Shown: in pieces, positions 41,195-49,383 of the stretch
Layout: the number at the start of each line of letters is the position of its first letter
How positions within the stretch are numbered: position 1 is the stretch's first letter
IMG/VR virus record: IMGVR_UViG_3300009553_000023
Coordinates: 1 to 64,000 of that record
DNA from: a virus
Strand: one strand, 5' to 3'
Length of the DNA stretch: 64,000 nt
The notes under the pieces: generated by a model
Database searches by the model: none
What the model saw: only the letters and a program-made list of their open reading frames with translations
Told to the model about the DNA's origin: nothing
Made by a program: the position numbers and the translations under genes

Positions 41195-41425
41195 ATGGGA
41201 GAGGCAGGGGACCTACAGCGCCGGCTCGGCGAAGCGATCAAGAAACGGCGCGAACGAGACGCCGTCTCGCAGGAGAGCCTGGCCGCGAAGGCTGACCTCC
41301 ATCCGACCTTCCTCTCTGAACTGGAGAACGGCCATAAGGATTTGCGGCTCTCGACGCTCTGCAAGGTCGCAGACGGGCTCGGCATCTCGGTGCTCGAGCT
41401 GATCGGCCTCGCTGAACGCACATAG
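41195..41425 (+). CDS. XRE-family transcriptional regulator
   Basis: 76 residues, essentially one helix-turn-helix domain: LGEAIKKRRERDAVSQESLA, KADLHPTFLSELENGHKD as recognition helices, then KVADGLGISVLELIGLAE. No oligomerisation domain. Stands alone between two terminators, so it is probably a small autonomous regulator. Confidence 0.85.
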   Translation: MGEAGDLQRRLGEAIKKRRERDAVSQESLAAKADLHPTFLSELENGHKDLRLSTLCKVADGLGISVLELIGLAERT

Positions 41426-41505
41426 GACTTCGGTGATCGGCTAAGGTCCAGAGCGAGCTTCGGTCACTCCCTCGACCGTCGCACCAGCTCGATGACTGGA
41501 AGAAG

Positions 41506-41541
41506 ACGCCCCTCGGCTATCCGCTGGCCGAGGGGCGTTTT
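41506..41541. terminator. Bidirectional intrinsic terminator
   Basis: ACGCCCCTCGGC pairs perfectly (12 bp) with GCCGAGGGGCGT over TATCCGCTG, followed by TTTTG on the plus strand. It separates the XRE gene from the convergent leftward gene. Confidence 0.85.
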
Positions 41542-41545
41542 GTCG

Positions 41546-41935
41546 TCATAGGTCCCGCAGCTTCTTCGGGAGCCGGGGCAACTTGCGTTCTCTGTAGGCC
41601 TGCTCGATCGCCTTGGCCAACTGCTTCAGTTCGTACTCGGCCCCCTCGCCGGCAGGGTGGACCGTGAAGCTGTCCAGCTCTTTCAGCGCCCGGATTACTT
41701 CCTCGCTGAGCTCGAGGCTTGGGTTGATCTCGCGGATGAAGCGGATCAGAAACCTGTTGCAGGCCGCTTTGTACCGACTGGCTTCCTGAACACCCATGAG
41801 GATCGTCAGCCGTAGGGCTTGGTGCAGGTAGACATAGCCGCTTTCCGAGGCCCCTTGCCAGGCGAAGGGCAGACTTTCCTCCTCGAGGGCTTGGTCGAGG
41901 TCTACGTAGATCTGTCGGTTGCCGGCTTCTCCCAT
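41546..41935 (-). CDS. Leftward hypothetical protein
   Basis: 129 residues: a Glu-rich front, a helix with LHQALRLTILMGVQEASRYK and a basic end (YRERKLPRLPKKLRDL). It uses ATG 41935 with no strong binding site, and is read against the XRE gene and the following HTH gene. Function unknown. A longer open frame on the same strand, spanning this gene in another frame, has the look of an artefact. Confidence 0.6.
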   Translation of the reverse strand: MGEAGNRQIYVDLDQALEEESLPFAWQGASESGYVYLHQALRLTILMGVQEASRYKAACNRFLIRFIREINPSLELSEEVIRALKELDSFTVHPAGEGAEYELKQLAKAIEQAYRERKLPRLPKKLRDL

Positions 41936-42066
41936 GCGAACGCATGTTCGATCTCAAGGGCTCTGAGGTCAAGCGGTACGCCCGCGGTCTACGGCCTGCT
42001 GGCCCTATGAGCCAAGAAGCGCAACCGTTCCCTGCTAGGGAGTAGGGGGAAGGCGCCGGGATCTTG

Positions 42067-42273
42067 ATGCCCGTCATGCCCGACGTCGACCCCCTTAAGA
42101 GACTGAGAGAGATCGCGAAGCTGGAACGCGAAGTCGAGGGGCTGCGCCCGGAACGCAACCGCCTCATGGGAGAGGCTGCCGGCGAAGGCCACTCCCGGCA
42201 GACGATCGCCGACGCGGCTGACAAGTCAAAGACCCACGTCAAGGACATCCTCAGGGAGGTCCTGGCCAAATAG
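42067..42273 (+). CDS. Small HTH-like DNA-binding protein
   Basis: 68 residues. A Glu/Arg-rich helix (LKRLREIAKLEREVEGLRPE) precedes a resolvase-like helix-turn-helix (HSRQTIADAADKSKTHVKDI). I start it at ATG 42067; 42076 is also possible. Probable regulator. Confidence 0.65.
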   Translation: MPVMPDVDPLKRLREIAKLEREVEGLRPERNRLMGEAAGEGHSRQTIADAADKSKTHVKDILREVLAK

Positions 42274-42339
42274 ATGGGTAGGTGGCCTACCCCCTTTTAG
42301 GCCATCGGGCTTCGCTCTTCCGGTACGGTCGCGGACCTT

Positions 42340-43098
42340 ATGGCGGAGCAATCAGCCCTGAGCGCCTACGAGCAGATGGCGCCGTTCTACGATGACTTCA
42401 CGGCGCACCACGACTACAGGTCCCTGACCGTTGATTTGCTCGACATACTTGGGCGCTGGGGGTTGCGGGGCGATCGACTGCTCGACGTAGGCTGCGGCAC
42501 AGGAAACAGCTTCATGGAGATGTTGTCCGGTGGCTGGAAAGTGACGGCGTGTGACATCTCGCCTTTGATGTTGGCGAAAGCCCGGGCAAAGTCGCCCGCG
42601 TCAGTTCGATTGGAGGTCGCCGACATGCGCGAACTCCCCGCGCTCGGGGAGTTCGACCTGATCTGGGCGCTCGATGACGCAGTGAATTACCTGCTGAGCC
42701 TCGAGGAACTCGTGTCGACACTGACGGCGATGCGAGCCAACCTTGCCCCTGCGGGTCTCCTGCTCTTCGATGTCAACGAGCTCCTGATGTATCGGACCTT
42801 CTTCGCCGAAGAGAGCACGACGGAGTTCGACGGGCGGCGCGTAACGTGGCGCGGCCTCACCGCACGAGATGTGGCACCAGGCTCGATCTGCGAAGCTGAG
42901 GGGATAGCTGGCGCTCACGTCGCCCGCCATCAGCAGCGGCACTTCCCGGAAGCGACAGTGCTGCAAGCGCTGGATCGCGCTGGCTTGCAATGTCTCGCCG
43001 TCTATGGCTCCCATGATGGGGGCCTAGAGCAGCCGCTTGACCAATCGGCGCACACCAAGGCCGTCTACGTCGCGCGAACTGGAACGGGTAATGGGTAG
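42340..43098 (+). CDS. Class I SAM-dependent methyltransferase
   Basis: 252 residues with motif I LLDVGCGTGN near residue 50, an acidic residue ending strand 2 (VTACDISPLM), VADMRELPALGEFDLIWALD for motif IV, and a final strand ending GLLLFDVN. No DNA-methylase NPPY or PPCQ motif, so it more likely acts on a small molecule or protein. Autonomous and flanked by regulators, a probable accessory cargo gene. Confidence 0.8.
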   Translation: MAEQSALSAYEQMAPFYDDFTAHHDYRSLTVDLLDILGRWGLRGDRLLDVGCGTGNSFMEMLSGGWKVTACDISPLMLAKARAKSPASVRLEVADMRELPALGEFDLIWALDDAVNYLLSLEELVSTLTAMRANLAPAGLLLFDVNELLMYRTFFAEESTTEFDGRRVTWRGLTARDVAPGSICEAEGIAGAHVARHQQRHFPEATVLQALDRAGLQCLAVYGSHDGGLEQPLDQSAHTKAVYVARTGTGNG

Positions 43099-43263
43099 CG
43101 GACCGGCCCGCCAGATTTGCCGGCAAAGGCCAGTCCGCCACGCTCCACTAGCGGAACTTGCCGATCTGAACGTGCGGAGCTACTGGCGAAATTGGCGCGA
43201 TCGTCACTGGGCATCACCTCCTCTCGTCGTCGAAGGAAGCTGCACAGAAAGGACCTTTGCAGC

Positions 43264-43299
43264 GGTGGAGGATGTTCCACCGGTAAAGGAACGTTGAAT
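43264..43299 (+). promoter_or_regulatory. Possible regulatory element before the ArsR-like gene
   Basis: The 231-base gap holds GGTGGA/TCCACC (43264-43269, 43276-43281), GTTCC/GGAAC (43274-43278, 43288-43292) and a TTGAAT box (43294-43299), all 30-65 bases before the ArsR-like start. No convincing -10 box or gene is seen. Confidence 0.3.
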
Positions 43300-43328
43300 C
43301 GCCAGCCGGTCAGCAAGATTCGTTTAGC

Positions 43329-43949
43329 ATGAAAACCCTTGAGCCTGAGTTAGAGGAGAGGAGTCTGGGCCACATGCCGACGAAGGCGCAACGAGAACAA
43401 CGCGAGGCCAACCGCAATAAGGCAATGGGGCATGCCATCCGAGCCGCTGCATTTCGAGTGATCCGAGACGCGCCGGCTAGCCCTTCTGATGTCGCCAAGG
43501 AGATCGGCGAGTCAACGCAGAGCGTGAGCTTCCACATGAAACAACTCGTGAAGCTCGGCTGCGCTGAACTCATCGAGCAGCGGATCGTCGGAGGCAACGT
43601 CAAGAACATCTACAAGGCGACAGAGCCGTTCATGATCGAGACGGAGGAGTGGGAAGAACTGGCCCCTGAGGTCAAGGACGCTCGAGCACGGGACTTTGCC
43701 CAGGCTCATGTCGACGATCTAGTCCTCTGGGCCAGGACTCACGGCGGGAAGGATAAGTTCTTTCACCTCACCGGCAATCACTATTCGTTGGACGAGCAAG
43801 GGCGCGATCGGATCATGGAGATCGCGGAAGAAGCCCGGCTCGCCTCCGAGGAGGAGGCCGCAGCGGCAGCCCAGCGAATCGCTGATGGTGCTGACTCGAT
43901 GCGCGTTGCCACCATGATCGGTGTAATCGAGGTCCCGGCTACCAAGTAA
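43329..43949 (+). CDS. ArsR-type winged-helix regulator
   Basis: 206 residues. Residues about 35-100 form a winged helix of the ArsR type (AAAFRVIRDAPASPSDVAKE, GESTQSVSFHMKQLVKLGCA). The C-terminal half is helical with a NHYSLDEQGRDRIMEIAEE segment. Longer than a basic ArsR protein, so it may have a sensor half. Start 43329 (ATG); 43374 is possible. Confidence 0.75.
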   Translation: MKTLEPELEERSLGHMPTKAQREQREANRNKAMGHAIRAAAFRVIRDAPASPSDVAKEIGESTQSVSFHMKQLVKLGCAELIEQRIVGGNVKNIYKATEPFMIETEEWEELAPEVKDARARDFAQAHVDDLVLWARTHGGKDKFFHLTGNHYSLDEQGRDRIMEIAEEARLASEEEAAAAAQRIADGADSMRVATMIGVIEVPATK

Positions 43950-44095
43950 AGCTTGCTTGAACGGTATCCGCTTGACACCTCGGTGAGTACTCCGAAAAGC
44001 TGCGGCCATGCAGAACGGGGAGGGGAGGCGGCCGAATGTTATTGTCTACGTCTGGTGATCACGTGAGCGGGTTGGTCAGGGAGAAGGAACGAGCG

Positions 44096-44338
44096 ATGAC
44101 GATCGCCTATACGTCTCTGTGGCAACTCCGCGAACTCGACCCCGATGAGGAGCCAACGCAACTCAGGATTGCTCGGATTGAGCTTGGTCGTCGTCTAGGT
44201 CGGGCGGACGTATCCGAAGCTCGCCCCCTGGCTCGCCGGAGTCGTCCGGCGGCTGAGGCCACGCAGGCGACCCAGGCTCGGGCTGATCGCCACCTTCGAG
44301 CCGTCGCCATGCCTGCACCATCGCCGGCAACTGGCTGA
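44096..44338 (+). CDS. Doubtful small gene facing the repressor
   Basis: 80 residues (MTIAYTSLWQLRELDPDEEP then an Arg-rich end) behind a good GAAGGA site. However its last 176 bases overlap the leftward repressor gene, and the C-terminal composition looks like a shadow of it. The first 22 residues are unique. Kept at low confidence. Confidence 0.35.
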   Translation: MTIAYTSLWQLRELDPDEEPTQLRIARIELGRRLGRADVSEARPLARRSRPAAEATQATQARADRHLRAVAMPAPSPATG

Positions 44339-44597
44339 AATCGACTGAGAAGAACTCATGTGGCAGACCGGTTGCCTCCTGAACGAGCCTAACCGCCTTC
44401 TCGCGTTTGCTGGCCCGTAGACGGAACCGCTTCTCGCTTCCAAACTCACCGTGCTCCCAGAGCCGCAGGTCGTGGCGGTCGACTTTAAGGCGCTTTGCAA
44501 ACTCCTCACCGGATTCTCGGAGATAGCCACGACCAGCGCTGAGGCGCCTGCCGAGCTCTGAATCCGAAATTGGCTCGCCCATATCGGGGCGGACCAT
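44163..44597 (-). CDS. XRE/CI-like repressor
   Basis: 144 residues read leftward. SDSELGRRLSAGRGYLRESG is the first helices and EEFAKRLKVDRHDLRLWEHG the helix-turn-helix of an XRE/CI-type repressor. The C-terminal 55 residues are Pro/Asp-rich and disordered. It lies back-to-back with the early promoter and the operator, as in a lysogeny switch, and is the best candidate for the prophage repressor. Confidence 0.78.
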   Translation of the reverse strand: MVRPDMGEPISDSELGRRLSAGRGYLRESGEEFAKRLKVDRHDLRLWEHGEFGSEKRFRLRASKREKAVRLVQEATGLPHEFFSVDFSQLPAMVQAWRRLEGGDQPEPGSPAWPQPPDDSGEPGGELRIRPPDLDDDQAQSEQS

Positions 44598-44660
44598 AGC
44601 CGCTCTTTCGTGCCTAGGGCGCGAACGATTTCCCTGCTCTTTCCGAGAAGTAGCAACAAA

Positions 44661-44679
44661 TTGACAGAACTTCTATCAA
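44661..44679. promoter_or_regulatory. Operator, near-perfect 19-bp palindrome
   Basis: TTGACAGAACTTCTATCAA reads almost the same on both strands (TTGAYAGAA-C-TTCTRTCAA; only the fifth bases differ, around a central C). It covers the whole -35 box. Binding of the repressor encoded at 44163-44597 would block the early promoter. Confidence 0.7.
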
Positions 44680-44690
44680 TCTGGTATAAC
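44661..44690 (+). promoter_or_regulatory. Early promoter (PR-like)
   Basis: TTGACA (44661-44666) and TATAAC (44685-44690) are separated by 18 bases: a near-consensus promoter. Transcription should start at about 44697-44701, so the first mRNA would have almost no leader before ATG 44701. Confidence 0.85.
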
Positions 44691-44700
44691 TTCGTCCACG

Positions 44701-44886
44701 ATGAGCAAGCAAGCAGAGCTGACTCAAGTTGGTGCCCAGATCGATGGCGACCTCTTGGCCCTTCTAGACGCGAGGTGCGAACGAGAGGGACGCAAGCGTG
44801 CCCAAGGGATTCGCCAAGCGATCAAGGCTTGGGCCGAGCCAACAGAGGACCGCCAGTCCCCAGCTGACCAAAAGGCAGCCGCCTGA
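44701..44886 (+). CDS. Ribbon-helix-helix regulator, leaderless gene
   Basis: 61 residues: a beta strand (VGAQIDGDLLALL) followed by two helices (REGRKRAQGIRQAIKAWA), the CopG/Arc fold. It is the first gene of the early operon and should be translated from the 5' end of the mRNA. Its position fits a Cro-like role in the lysis-lysogeny switch. Confidence 0.78.
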   Translation: MSKQAELTQVGAQIDGDLLALLDARCEREGRKRAQGIRQAIKAWAEPTEDRQSPADQKAAA

Positions 44887-45173
44887 TGGCTGGGCGCGAT
44901 CTCGTCAGCGAGTACTTCAACGAGCCGATCCTCTATGGCGGCCTGATCTGCACCCGAGCAGAGGCGATCGCCGACATGGAAGTGCAGGGCATGAGCAAGC
45001 GCTGCATCGACCGCTGGATGTTCGGTGCTGAAACTGCGCCTGATCCCGCGATCCTGGTCGTTGACGAGGGCGATAACTGCAGCGCCTGGGAGCCCATCGG
45101 TGTCACGCCCGCTGCTCGCGGCGAGGGCAAGAGCGAAAGCATCGCCCACTACTTCGAAGCGGTAGGTGCCTGA
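44886..45173 (+). CDS. Early hypothetical protein
   Basis: 95 residues, starting on the preceding stop. Contains CTRAEAIADMEVQGMSKRCI followed by an acidic C-terminal half. Not recognised; translation is coupled to both neighbours. Confidence 0.65.
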   Translation: MAGRDLVSEYFNEPILYGGLICTRAEAIADMEVQGMSKRCIDRWMFGAETAPDPAILVVDEGDNCSAWEPIGVTPAARGEGKSESIAHYFEAVGA

Positions 45174-45460
45174 TGCACCGCCCGACCTACTTCCGGCGCC
45201 CCGGTGGCCTCATGCGCTGCTGCCTCGACTCCCTGGACTCCCACATGGTCACCAGGATGGCCGCGGGGGAAGGGCCTCCAGAGGACGGGGATACCAATAC
45301 GACCCAGTGCTGCCAGATGCCTCTCGTGCATCGAGATGGTGCTTGGGAGTGGGCGAAGCCGAGGAAGGCACCTTGGAGTGACCCGCTCGGAGGGGCTGAG
45401 GAGCAGGTAGCCCAGGCACGTGCTGAACAAGAGGCGCGGGTCGAGGAGGTCGCTCGATGA
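45173..45460 (+). CDS. Early hypothetical protein
   Basis: 95 residues with a cysteine pair near the front (MRCCLDSLDSH) and another in the middle (TTQCCQMP), so a zinc site is possible. Glu/Ala-rich C-terminal helix. Coupled to neighbours; unknown. Confidence 0.6.
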   Translation: MHRPTYFRRPGGLMRCCLDSLDSHMVTRMAAGEGPPEDGDTNTTQCCQMPLVHRDGAWEWAKPRKAPWSDPLGGAEEQVAQARAEQEARVEEVAR

Positions 45461-45630
45461 CCACCGCCACCCACACCCCCTCGGACCCCTACATGCAGCC
45501 GATGGGGCGACCCGCAGGGCACATGTACCACGTCCCCTGCAAGGACTCGGAACAGCGGGCCTTCTTCCTCAGGTGCCTTGAGCGCGATTTCCGGGGATGC
45601 GAAGAAGCTGCCGGGGGCGGTGCCGTATGA
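45457..45630 (+). CDS. 57-residue early protein
   Basis: Starts in an ATGA overlap; begins MTTATHTPSDPYMQPMGRPA and contains CKDSEQRAFFLRCLERDFRG with three Cys. The N-terminal seven residues resemble those of the next gene (MTVATRTP), as if start regions had been duplicated. Unknown function. Confidence 0.6.
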   Translation: MTTATHTPSDPYMQPMGRPAGHMYHVPCKDSEQRAFFLRCLERDFRGCEEAAGGGAV

Positions 45631-45881
45631 CGGTGGCCACCCGCACCCCCTTCGTCGTAGAACGGGTTGACCTCCGTGAACCGGATCTGACTGAGACGTG
45701 GGAGGTAGAGAGCGTCGAGGATGCGGCCGCTCAGTTCGAGTCCGAGGCCTCGCCGCAGAACTGGGCGCTCGAGGACATCGAGGCTGAACTTGCCGAGCGA
45801 GGCGAGCTGCGGACCTGTGATGACGACGCGCGCTTCGAATTCGTAGCCAAGCGTCGGGATGTTGCGGGGTGGGTTCGTTGA
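45627..45881 (+). CDS. Early acidic protein
   Basis: 84 residues from the ATGA overlap at 45627. A beta front (PFVVERVDLREPDLTETWEV) is followed by an acidic helix. Its N-terminus resembles the preceding gene. Unknown. Confidence 0.6.
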   Translation: MTVATRTPFVVERVDLREPDLTETWEVESVEDAAAQFESEASPQNWALEDIEAELAERGELRTCDDDARFEFVAKRRDVAGWVR

Positions 45882-46402
45882 GCGCGGGGATCTTGCAAGA
45901 CGAGCAGGTGCGACGTGCGAACGAAGCAGCGGGCCACGCGCTCTGCGGTCACTGCAACGGCACCGGCAACGAGTTGTACGCGATGTACCGGGCCTGCCCC
46001 GAGTGCGGCGGGAGCGGTGTCGCTGCGCGCCACGGCGAGCGGTGCGCGCTGGCTCGCTGGCTGATCCTCTGGCGTGAGCGCAAGGCCCGCGAGCGCGCTC
46101 TGCGCAAGCGTCGCCGGGTCGAACTCGACTGGCGGCACCCCCGAGTTGCGCTCGCGATGGCCCTCGGCTTCGGCCCGGACGCTGACGGTCAAGCGCAGTG
46201 GGAGGTCGTCAGCCGTATTCGCTGGGCTGCCTCTCACTACCTCTGCATCGGTAGCTGGTTCTGGAACGGCAAGGACGACTGCCACCGATGCGGCGCTCAG
46301 CCGGTCGATGTTGACTTCTGCATGCGCCGGGTTGGCTTTCGCCGCGCCGAGTGCATCGACCACGAGATGTGCAGCGAAGCTGTTGCGGAGGCCACCCAGT
46401 GA
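45878..46402 (+). CDS. Zinc-finger protein with DnaJ-like CxxC repeats
   Basis: 174 residues from TTG 45878, overlapping the preceding stop (a GTG at 45869 is possible). CGHCNGTGNELYAMYRACPE is a CxxCxGxG-type pair as in DnaJ, and a later CHRCGAQP gives a second site. A central basic helix separates them. Likely nucleic-acid or protein contact; no J domain. Confidence 0.65.
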   Translation: MSAGILQDEQVRRANEAAGHALCGHCNGTGNELYAMYRACPECGGSGVAARHGERCALARWLILWRERKARERALRKRRRVELDWRHPRVALAMALGFGPDADGQAQWEVVSRIRWAASHYLCIGSWFWNGKDDCHRCGAQPVDVDFCMRRVGFRRAECIDHEMCSEAVAEATQ

Positions 46403-46692
46403 CCGCCCGCCAGAAAGAGGCACGTGAGCGAATGGCGGGCGAGCTTCAGCAGCTTGGCCTTTACCTGACCAGCTCGTTCGTGCGATCCGGTCGAGATTCG
46501 ATGGCCCAAGGATTTGAGCACGTACTAAAGCGCGTGCCTCGCTTCGAGGCGTCGGTCGAAAAGTACGAACACGAGTGGTCGATCGAGCAATGGGGCGTCG
46601 GCACGGTCGGCTACGGCACCCTCCGTCGTCTTCGCCGCTACACCGCTGATCTGCGCGCCTTCGTCTGCCGCTGGCAGGGGGCTGAACTGTGA
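46399..46692 (+). CDS. Early hypothetical protein
   Basis: 97 residues from a GTG overlapping the previous TGA. Helical, with AGELQQLGLYLTSSFVRSGR and a Trp-rich C-terminal half. The first 15 bases of this gene match those of the next gene exactly (MTARQ). Confidence 0.6.
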   Translation: MTARQKEARERMAGELQQLGLYLTSSFVRSGRDSMAQGFEHVLKRVPRFEASVEKYEHEWSIEQWGVGTVGYGTLRRLRRYTADLRAFVCRWQGAEL

Positions 46693-47207
46693 CCGCCCGC
46701 CAGCGCAGAGACTCCCGCCGGGTAGCGGTGGGGGAGCAGGTAGAAGATCGGCGGCGCGCTTGCCAAGGCTGCGGCGCTGACCTAACTGGCGCACACGGAA
46801 AGCGCAAGTGGTGCTCCGAGCGCTGCCGAAAGGTGAACAGCTACGGCGGCAAGTGCGAAACGTGTGGGGCGCCCACAGACCCGAGCCAGGGTCCGGGTAA
46901 GGCCCCAAAGCACTGCAAGGAATGCGCCCCAGCGGCAAACGCGAAGTGGCCCCCCGAGCGCATCCTCCAGAAGATCCGCGAGTGGGCCGACTTGTACGGC
47001 GACCCGCCAGGTTGCATGGACTGGAATCCCACTCTGGCGGCCAACAAGGGCGCGGCCGACCTCGCCACGATTCGGGAGCGCTTTGAGTCCGGCGATTGGC
47101 CCTGGTACGGGTCTGTCACCTACAACTGGCCCACCTGGAACGACGCCATTCGTGCCGCTGGCCTTCAACCGCGTGAGGCGGGCAAAGGGCGAAAGGTGTT
47201 CGCGTGA
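46689..47207 (+). CDS. Zinc-finger protein with HNH-associated repeat
   Basis: 172 residues. The front has two zinc knuckles (CQGCGADLTGAHGKRKWCSE, CETCGAPT). The last 80 residues match the helix-turn-helix repeat that accompanies HNH homing endonucleases (ILQKIREWADLYGDPPGCMD, then WPTWNDAIRAAGLQPRE). It has no nuclease core itself. A likely DNA-binding protein derived from a homing-endonuclease arm. Confidence 0.65.
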   Translation: MTARQRRDSRRVAVGEQVEDRRRACQGCGADLTGAHGKRKWCSERCRKVNSYGGKCETCGAPTDPSQGPGKAPKHCKECAPAANAKWPPERILQKIREWADLYGDPPGCMDWNPTLAANKGAADLATIRERFESGDWPWYGSVTYNWPTWNDAIRAAGLQPREAGKGRKVFA

Positions 47208-47350
47208 ATCGACCCGCGCGCATAGACGTAGTGGCCCTCAGCAAGGAGATCGCAGACCGCCGCTGGGCGCGCATCTCACCGCTCCTCAAAGAGGCCAAGG
47301 CAGGCAACCCCTGTGCCAAGGAACTGCTGGCTAGGGAGGGGCGGTCGTGA
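47204..47350 (+). CDS. 48-residue early protein
   Basis: Starts at a GTG overlapping the preceding stop: MNRPARIDVVALSKEIADRR, then ISPLLKEAKAGNPCAKELLA. Basic and helical. Unknown; coupled on both sides. Confidence 0.55.
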   Translation: MNRPARIDVVALSKEIADRRWARISPLLKEAKAGNPCAKELLAREGRS

Positions 47351-47904
47351 GCGGGGAAGACGCTTTCGTGGATCAGCTCCAAGAGCACCCGATGGGCGGT
47401 ATTCCCGGCCCACCCGACCCTCCGATCACTCCGGGCTTTGGAGGATGGCCGTCACGCGAGAGACTGAACTCGCTGGTCGCGACCCTCGGGATATTCGAGT
47501 GGTGCGAGGCCAACGGCCTTCTTGACGCTGAGATGGGCGAGCTACGCCGCGCCCGCGACGCCTTCATGTTCGACTGGGGGCCGACCGCCGAACGTTGGCG
47601 GGAGCAGCAGGGCAACGAGCCGGAGTCGAGCTGGTCACAGATGGCCGCGCTGCTCAAGGAGAACCAAGAGCTTCGCGCTGCGAGCGAGCAGACCGGAACG
47701 CGCACCGAGTACATCGTCGTCCACGGCGAACAGGCGGTGCCGCTGACCATTCCACTCAAGGTGGACTTGGCCGAGGCCGAGCGAGTCCGAGACGCCTACA
47801 ACCCGGTCGGCTTCAACGAGGTTTTCTCCGACATCCGCCTTCAGCAGCGCACCGTCACCGAGACACCCTGGGGAGACATTGAGGCAGAGGAGGCGTCGTG
47901 CTGA
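47347..47904 (+). CDS. Early hypothetical protein
   Basis: 185 residues from a GTG in a GTGA overlap. N-terminal Pro-rich segment, then a helical centre (LRRARDAFMFDWGPTAERWR) and a beta C-terminus (VPLTIPLKVDLAEAERVRDA). Begins MSGE like two other genes of this operon. Unknown. Confidence 0.6.
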   Translation: MSGEDAFVDQLQEHPMGGIPGPPDPPITPGFGGWPSRERLNSLVATLGIFEWCEANGLLDAEMGELRRARDAFMFDWGPTAERWREQQGNEPESSWSQMAALLKENQELRAASEQTGTRTEYIVVHGEQAVPLTIPLKVDLAEAERVRDAYNPVGFNEVFSDIRLQQRTVTETPWGDIEAEEASC

Positions 47905-48125
47905 CCGCAACCGTCTCAGGTCTCTCTGCGTTGGTCCTCGTCGCTGCCTTTGCCTTCCTCTGCTTCTGGGCGCTCTGGGTCTCCAAAGACGTCCGCAAGC
48001 GAGAGGGGCGACGCCTACAGCACCCCAGGCGGGAGCAGCCGGTCGACCTCGCTGCTGAGCGCCGGATCTTCGAGGCCGAACGAGACCGCCACGCCGAAGA
48101 GATCGTCTTGCGGAGGGCCGCTTAG
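47898..48125 (+). CDS. Small membrane protein
   Basis: 75 residues with one N-terminal membrane helix (ALVLVAAFAFLCFWALWVS) and a strongly charged cytoplasmic helix rich in Arg and Glu. Coupled to neighbours. Unknown. Confidence 0.65.
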   Translation: MLTATVSGLSALVLVAAFAFLCFWALWVSKDVRKREGRRLQHPRREQPVDLAAERRIFEAERDRHAEEIVLRRAA

Positions 48126-48520
48126 TGACGTCCGAGCATCAACCAAAAAGAGACGCCCGAACTGGTGAGACAGCCGGGCGCCATACGACCAAGGGAGGTC
48201 CCCCTGTGGCCGCAGTACCAAACCCTACCGACCGAGCTGAGGCCCTTGAGCAGGTAGACAACGGCCGGCGCCTGGCAGTAGCGATGGAGCAGGAGCTTCT
48301 GGCCCAAGTCGCCCGAGGCGAAGGCTTCATCCCAGGGGCACTCGATGCCGAGTCGGCGCAGCGCATCGGCTCAAAGCTCCTCGACGCCCAAGGGGCGATC
48401 CTCGCCGCCGCCTACGAGGTTCCGCTTGAGGGCGAGACCCACCTGTACAAGCAGTTCTGCGCCCTGCTGAAGCAGCTCGATGACATTGGGGCGGTTCTCT
48501 CGGAGAGGTTCGGATCGTGA
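48125..48520 (+). CDS. Early helical protein
   Basis: 131 residues from a GTG sharing a base with the previous stop (GTG 48206 is an alternative). Mainly helical (RAEALEQVDNGRRLAVAMEQ, YKQFCALLKQLDDIGAVLSE). Lies immediately upstream of the RecT-like gene. Unknown. Confidence 0.6.
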   Translation: MTSEHQPKRDARTGETAGRHTTKGGPPVAAVPNPTDRAEALEQVDNGRRLAVAMEQELLAQVARGEGFIPGALDAESAQRIGSKLLDAQGAILAAAYEVPLEGETHLYKQFCALLKQLDDIGAVLSERFGS

Positions 48521-49383
48521 GCGGGGAGGGGCAGGCGGTAGCGACCAAGCGCCGCGACACCACGCCGCTGCTTCGGCGGGACCCAGAAGGGCTAGCCCAG
48601 CACTTCGCACAGTCGGGGTACTTCAAGGACGCTTCCGACGTAAGCAAGGCGATCGTAAAGATCGTTGCTGGCGAAGAAGTTGGTCTAGGTCCGATGGCGT
48701 CGATGCAGGGCATCCACATCATCGACGGCAAGCCGAGTCACAGCGCCAACGTGCTGGCGACCCTCATCAAACGCTCCGAGAAGTACTCCTACAAGGTTCT
48801 ACGCAGCGACGAGGAGATCTGCGAACTCGAATTCCTCGAGGACGGCGAGCCTCAGGGCATCTCGAAATTTACGATCGAGCGGGCGCAGAAGATGCGGGTC
48901 AAGGAGTACGGCGAATTGAAGCCATTGGCCGACACTCGCCGCTGGCAGAACTCGCCAGAGGACATGCTCTTCGCCCGTGCCATGTCGCGCGGTCATCGGA
49001 AGTTCGCCCCTGATGTCACCGCTGGAGTCCCCGCCTACACACCGGAGGAGCTCGGCGCTGAGGTCGACGATGAGGGCGAAGTCGTCTACGTCGAGAACGA
49101 GGTCGAGGTCACGGAGTCCCAGCCGGCGCCGACCCTTAATGAGGAGCAGGTCGAGCACCTCGACAAAGGCTACGAGCTAGCCAAGCCAGCCCTCGAAGAA
49201 AACGGCGTCAACGCTCTCGACGGGTTGAACGTCAGGCTCGGGGCGCTGGGGATCGACGGCTTCAACCCGAACGAATCGGTTGCCGAGCAGCTCGCGAAGC
49301 TGACCGAGGAGCAGGCCGAGGCGCTCGATGCCGACCTACAGCAGCTCGTGGACCAGGAGGCGGGTGAGCCTGATGGCGAGTAA
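48517..49383 (+). CDS. recT: RecT-like single-strand annealing protein
   Basis: 288 residues. The core has the RecT-family order seen in actinobacterial phages: LAQHFAQSGYFKDASDVSKA, GLGPMASMQGIHIIDGKPSH, SANVLATLIKRSEKYSYKVL, then a FTIERAQKMR strand and PEDMLFARAMSRGHRKFAPD. An acidic tail follows. With the exonuclease gene overlapping downstream it would form a RecET-like recombination pair. Confidence 0.82.
   Translation: MSGEGQAVATKRRDTTPLLRRDPEGLAQHFAQSGYFKDASDVSKAIVKIVAGEEVGLGPMASMQGIHIIDGKPSHSANVLATLIKRSEKYSYKVLRSDEEICELEFLEDGEPQGISKFTIERAQKMRVKEYGELKPLADTRRWQNSPEDMLFARAMSRGHRKFAPDVTAGVPAYTPEELGAEVDDEGEVVYVENEVEVTESQPAPTLNEEQVEHLDKGYELAKPALEENGVNALDGLNVRLGALGIDGFNPNESVAEQLAKLTEEQAEALDADLQQLVDQEAGEPDGE

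Noticed and set aside
41517-42269. 250-residue leftward frame
   Set aside because: Overlaps the better leftward frame at 41546-41935 and the forward HTH gene, with shadow-like Ser/Arg composition.
43995-44000. Promoter from TTGACA at 43972
   Set aside because: Nothing resembling a -10 box lies 16-18 bases after it (AAAAGC); not called.
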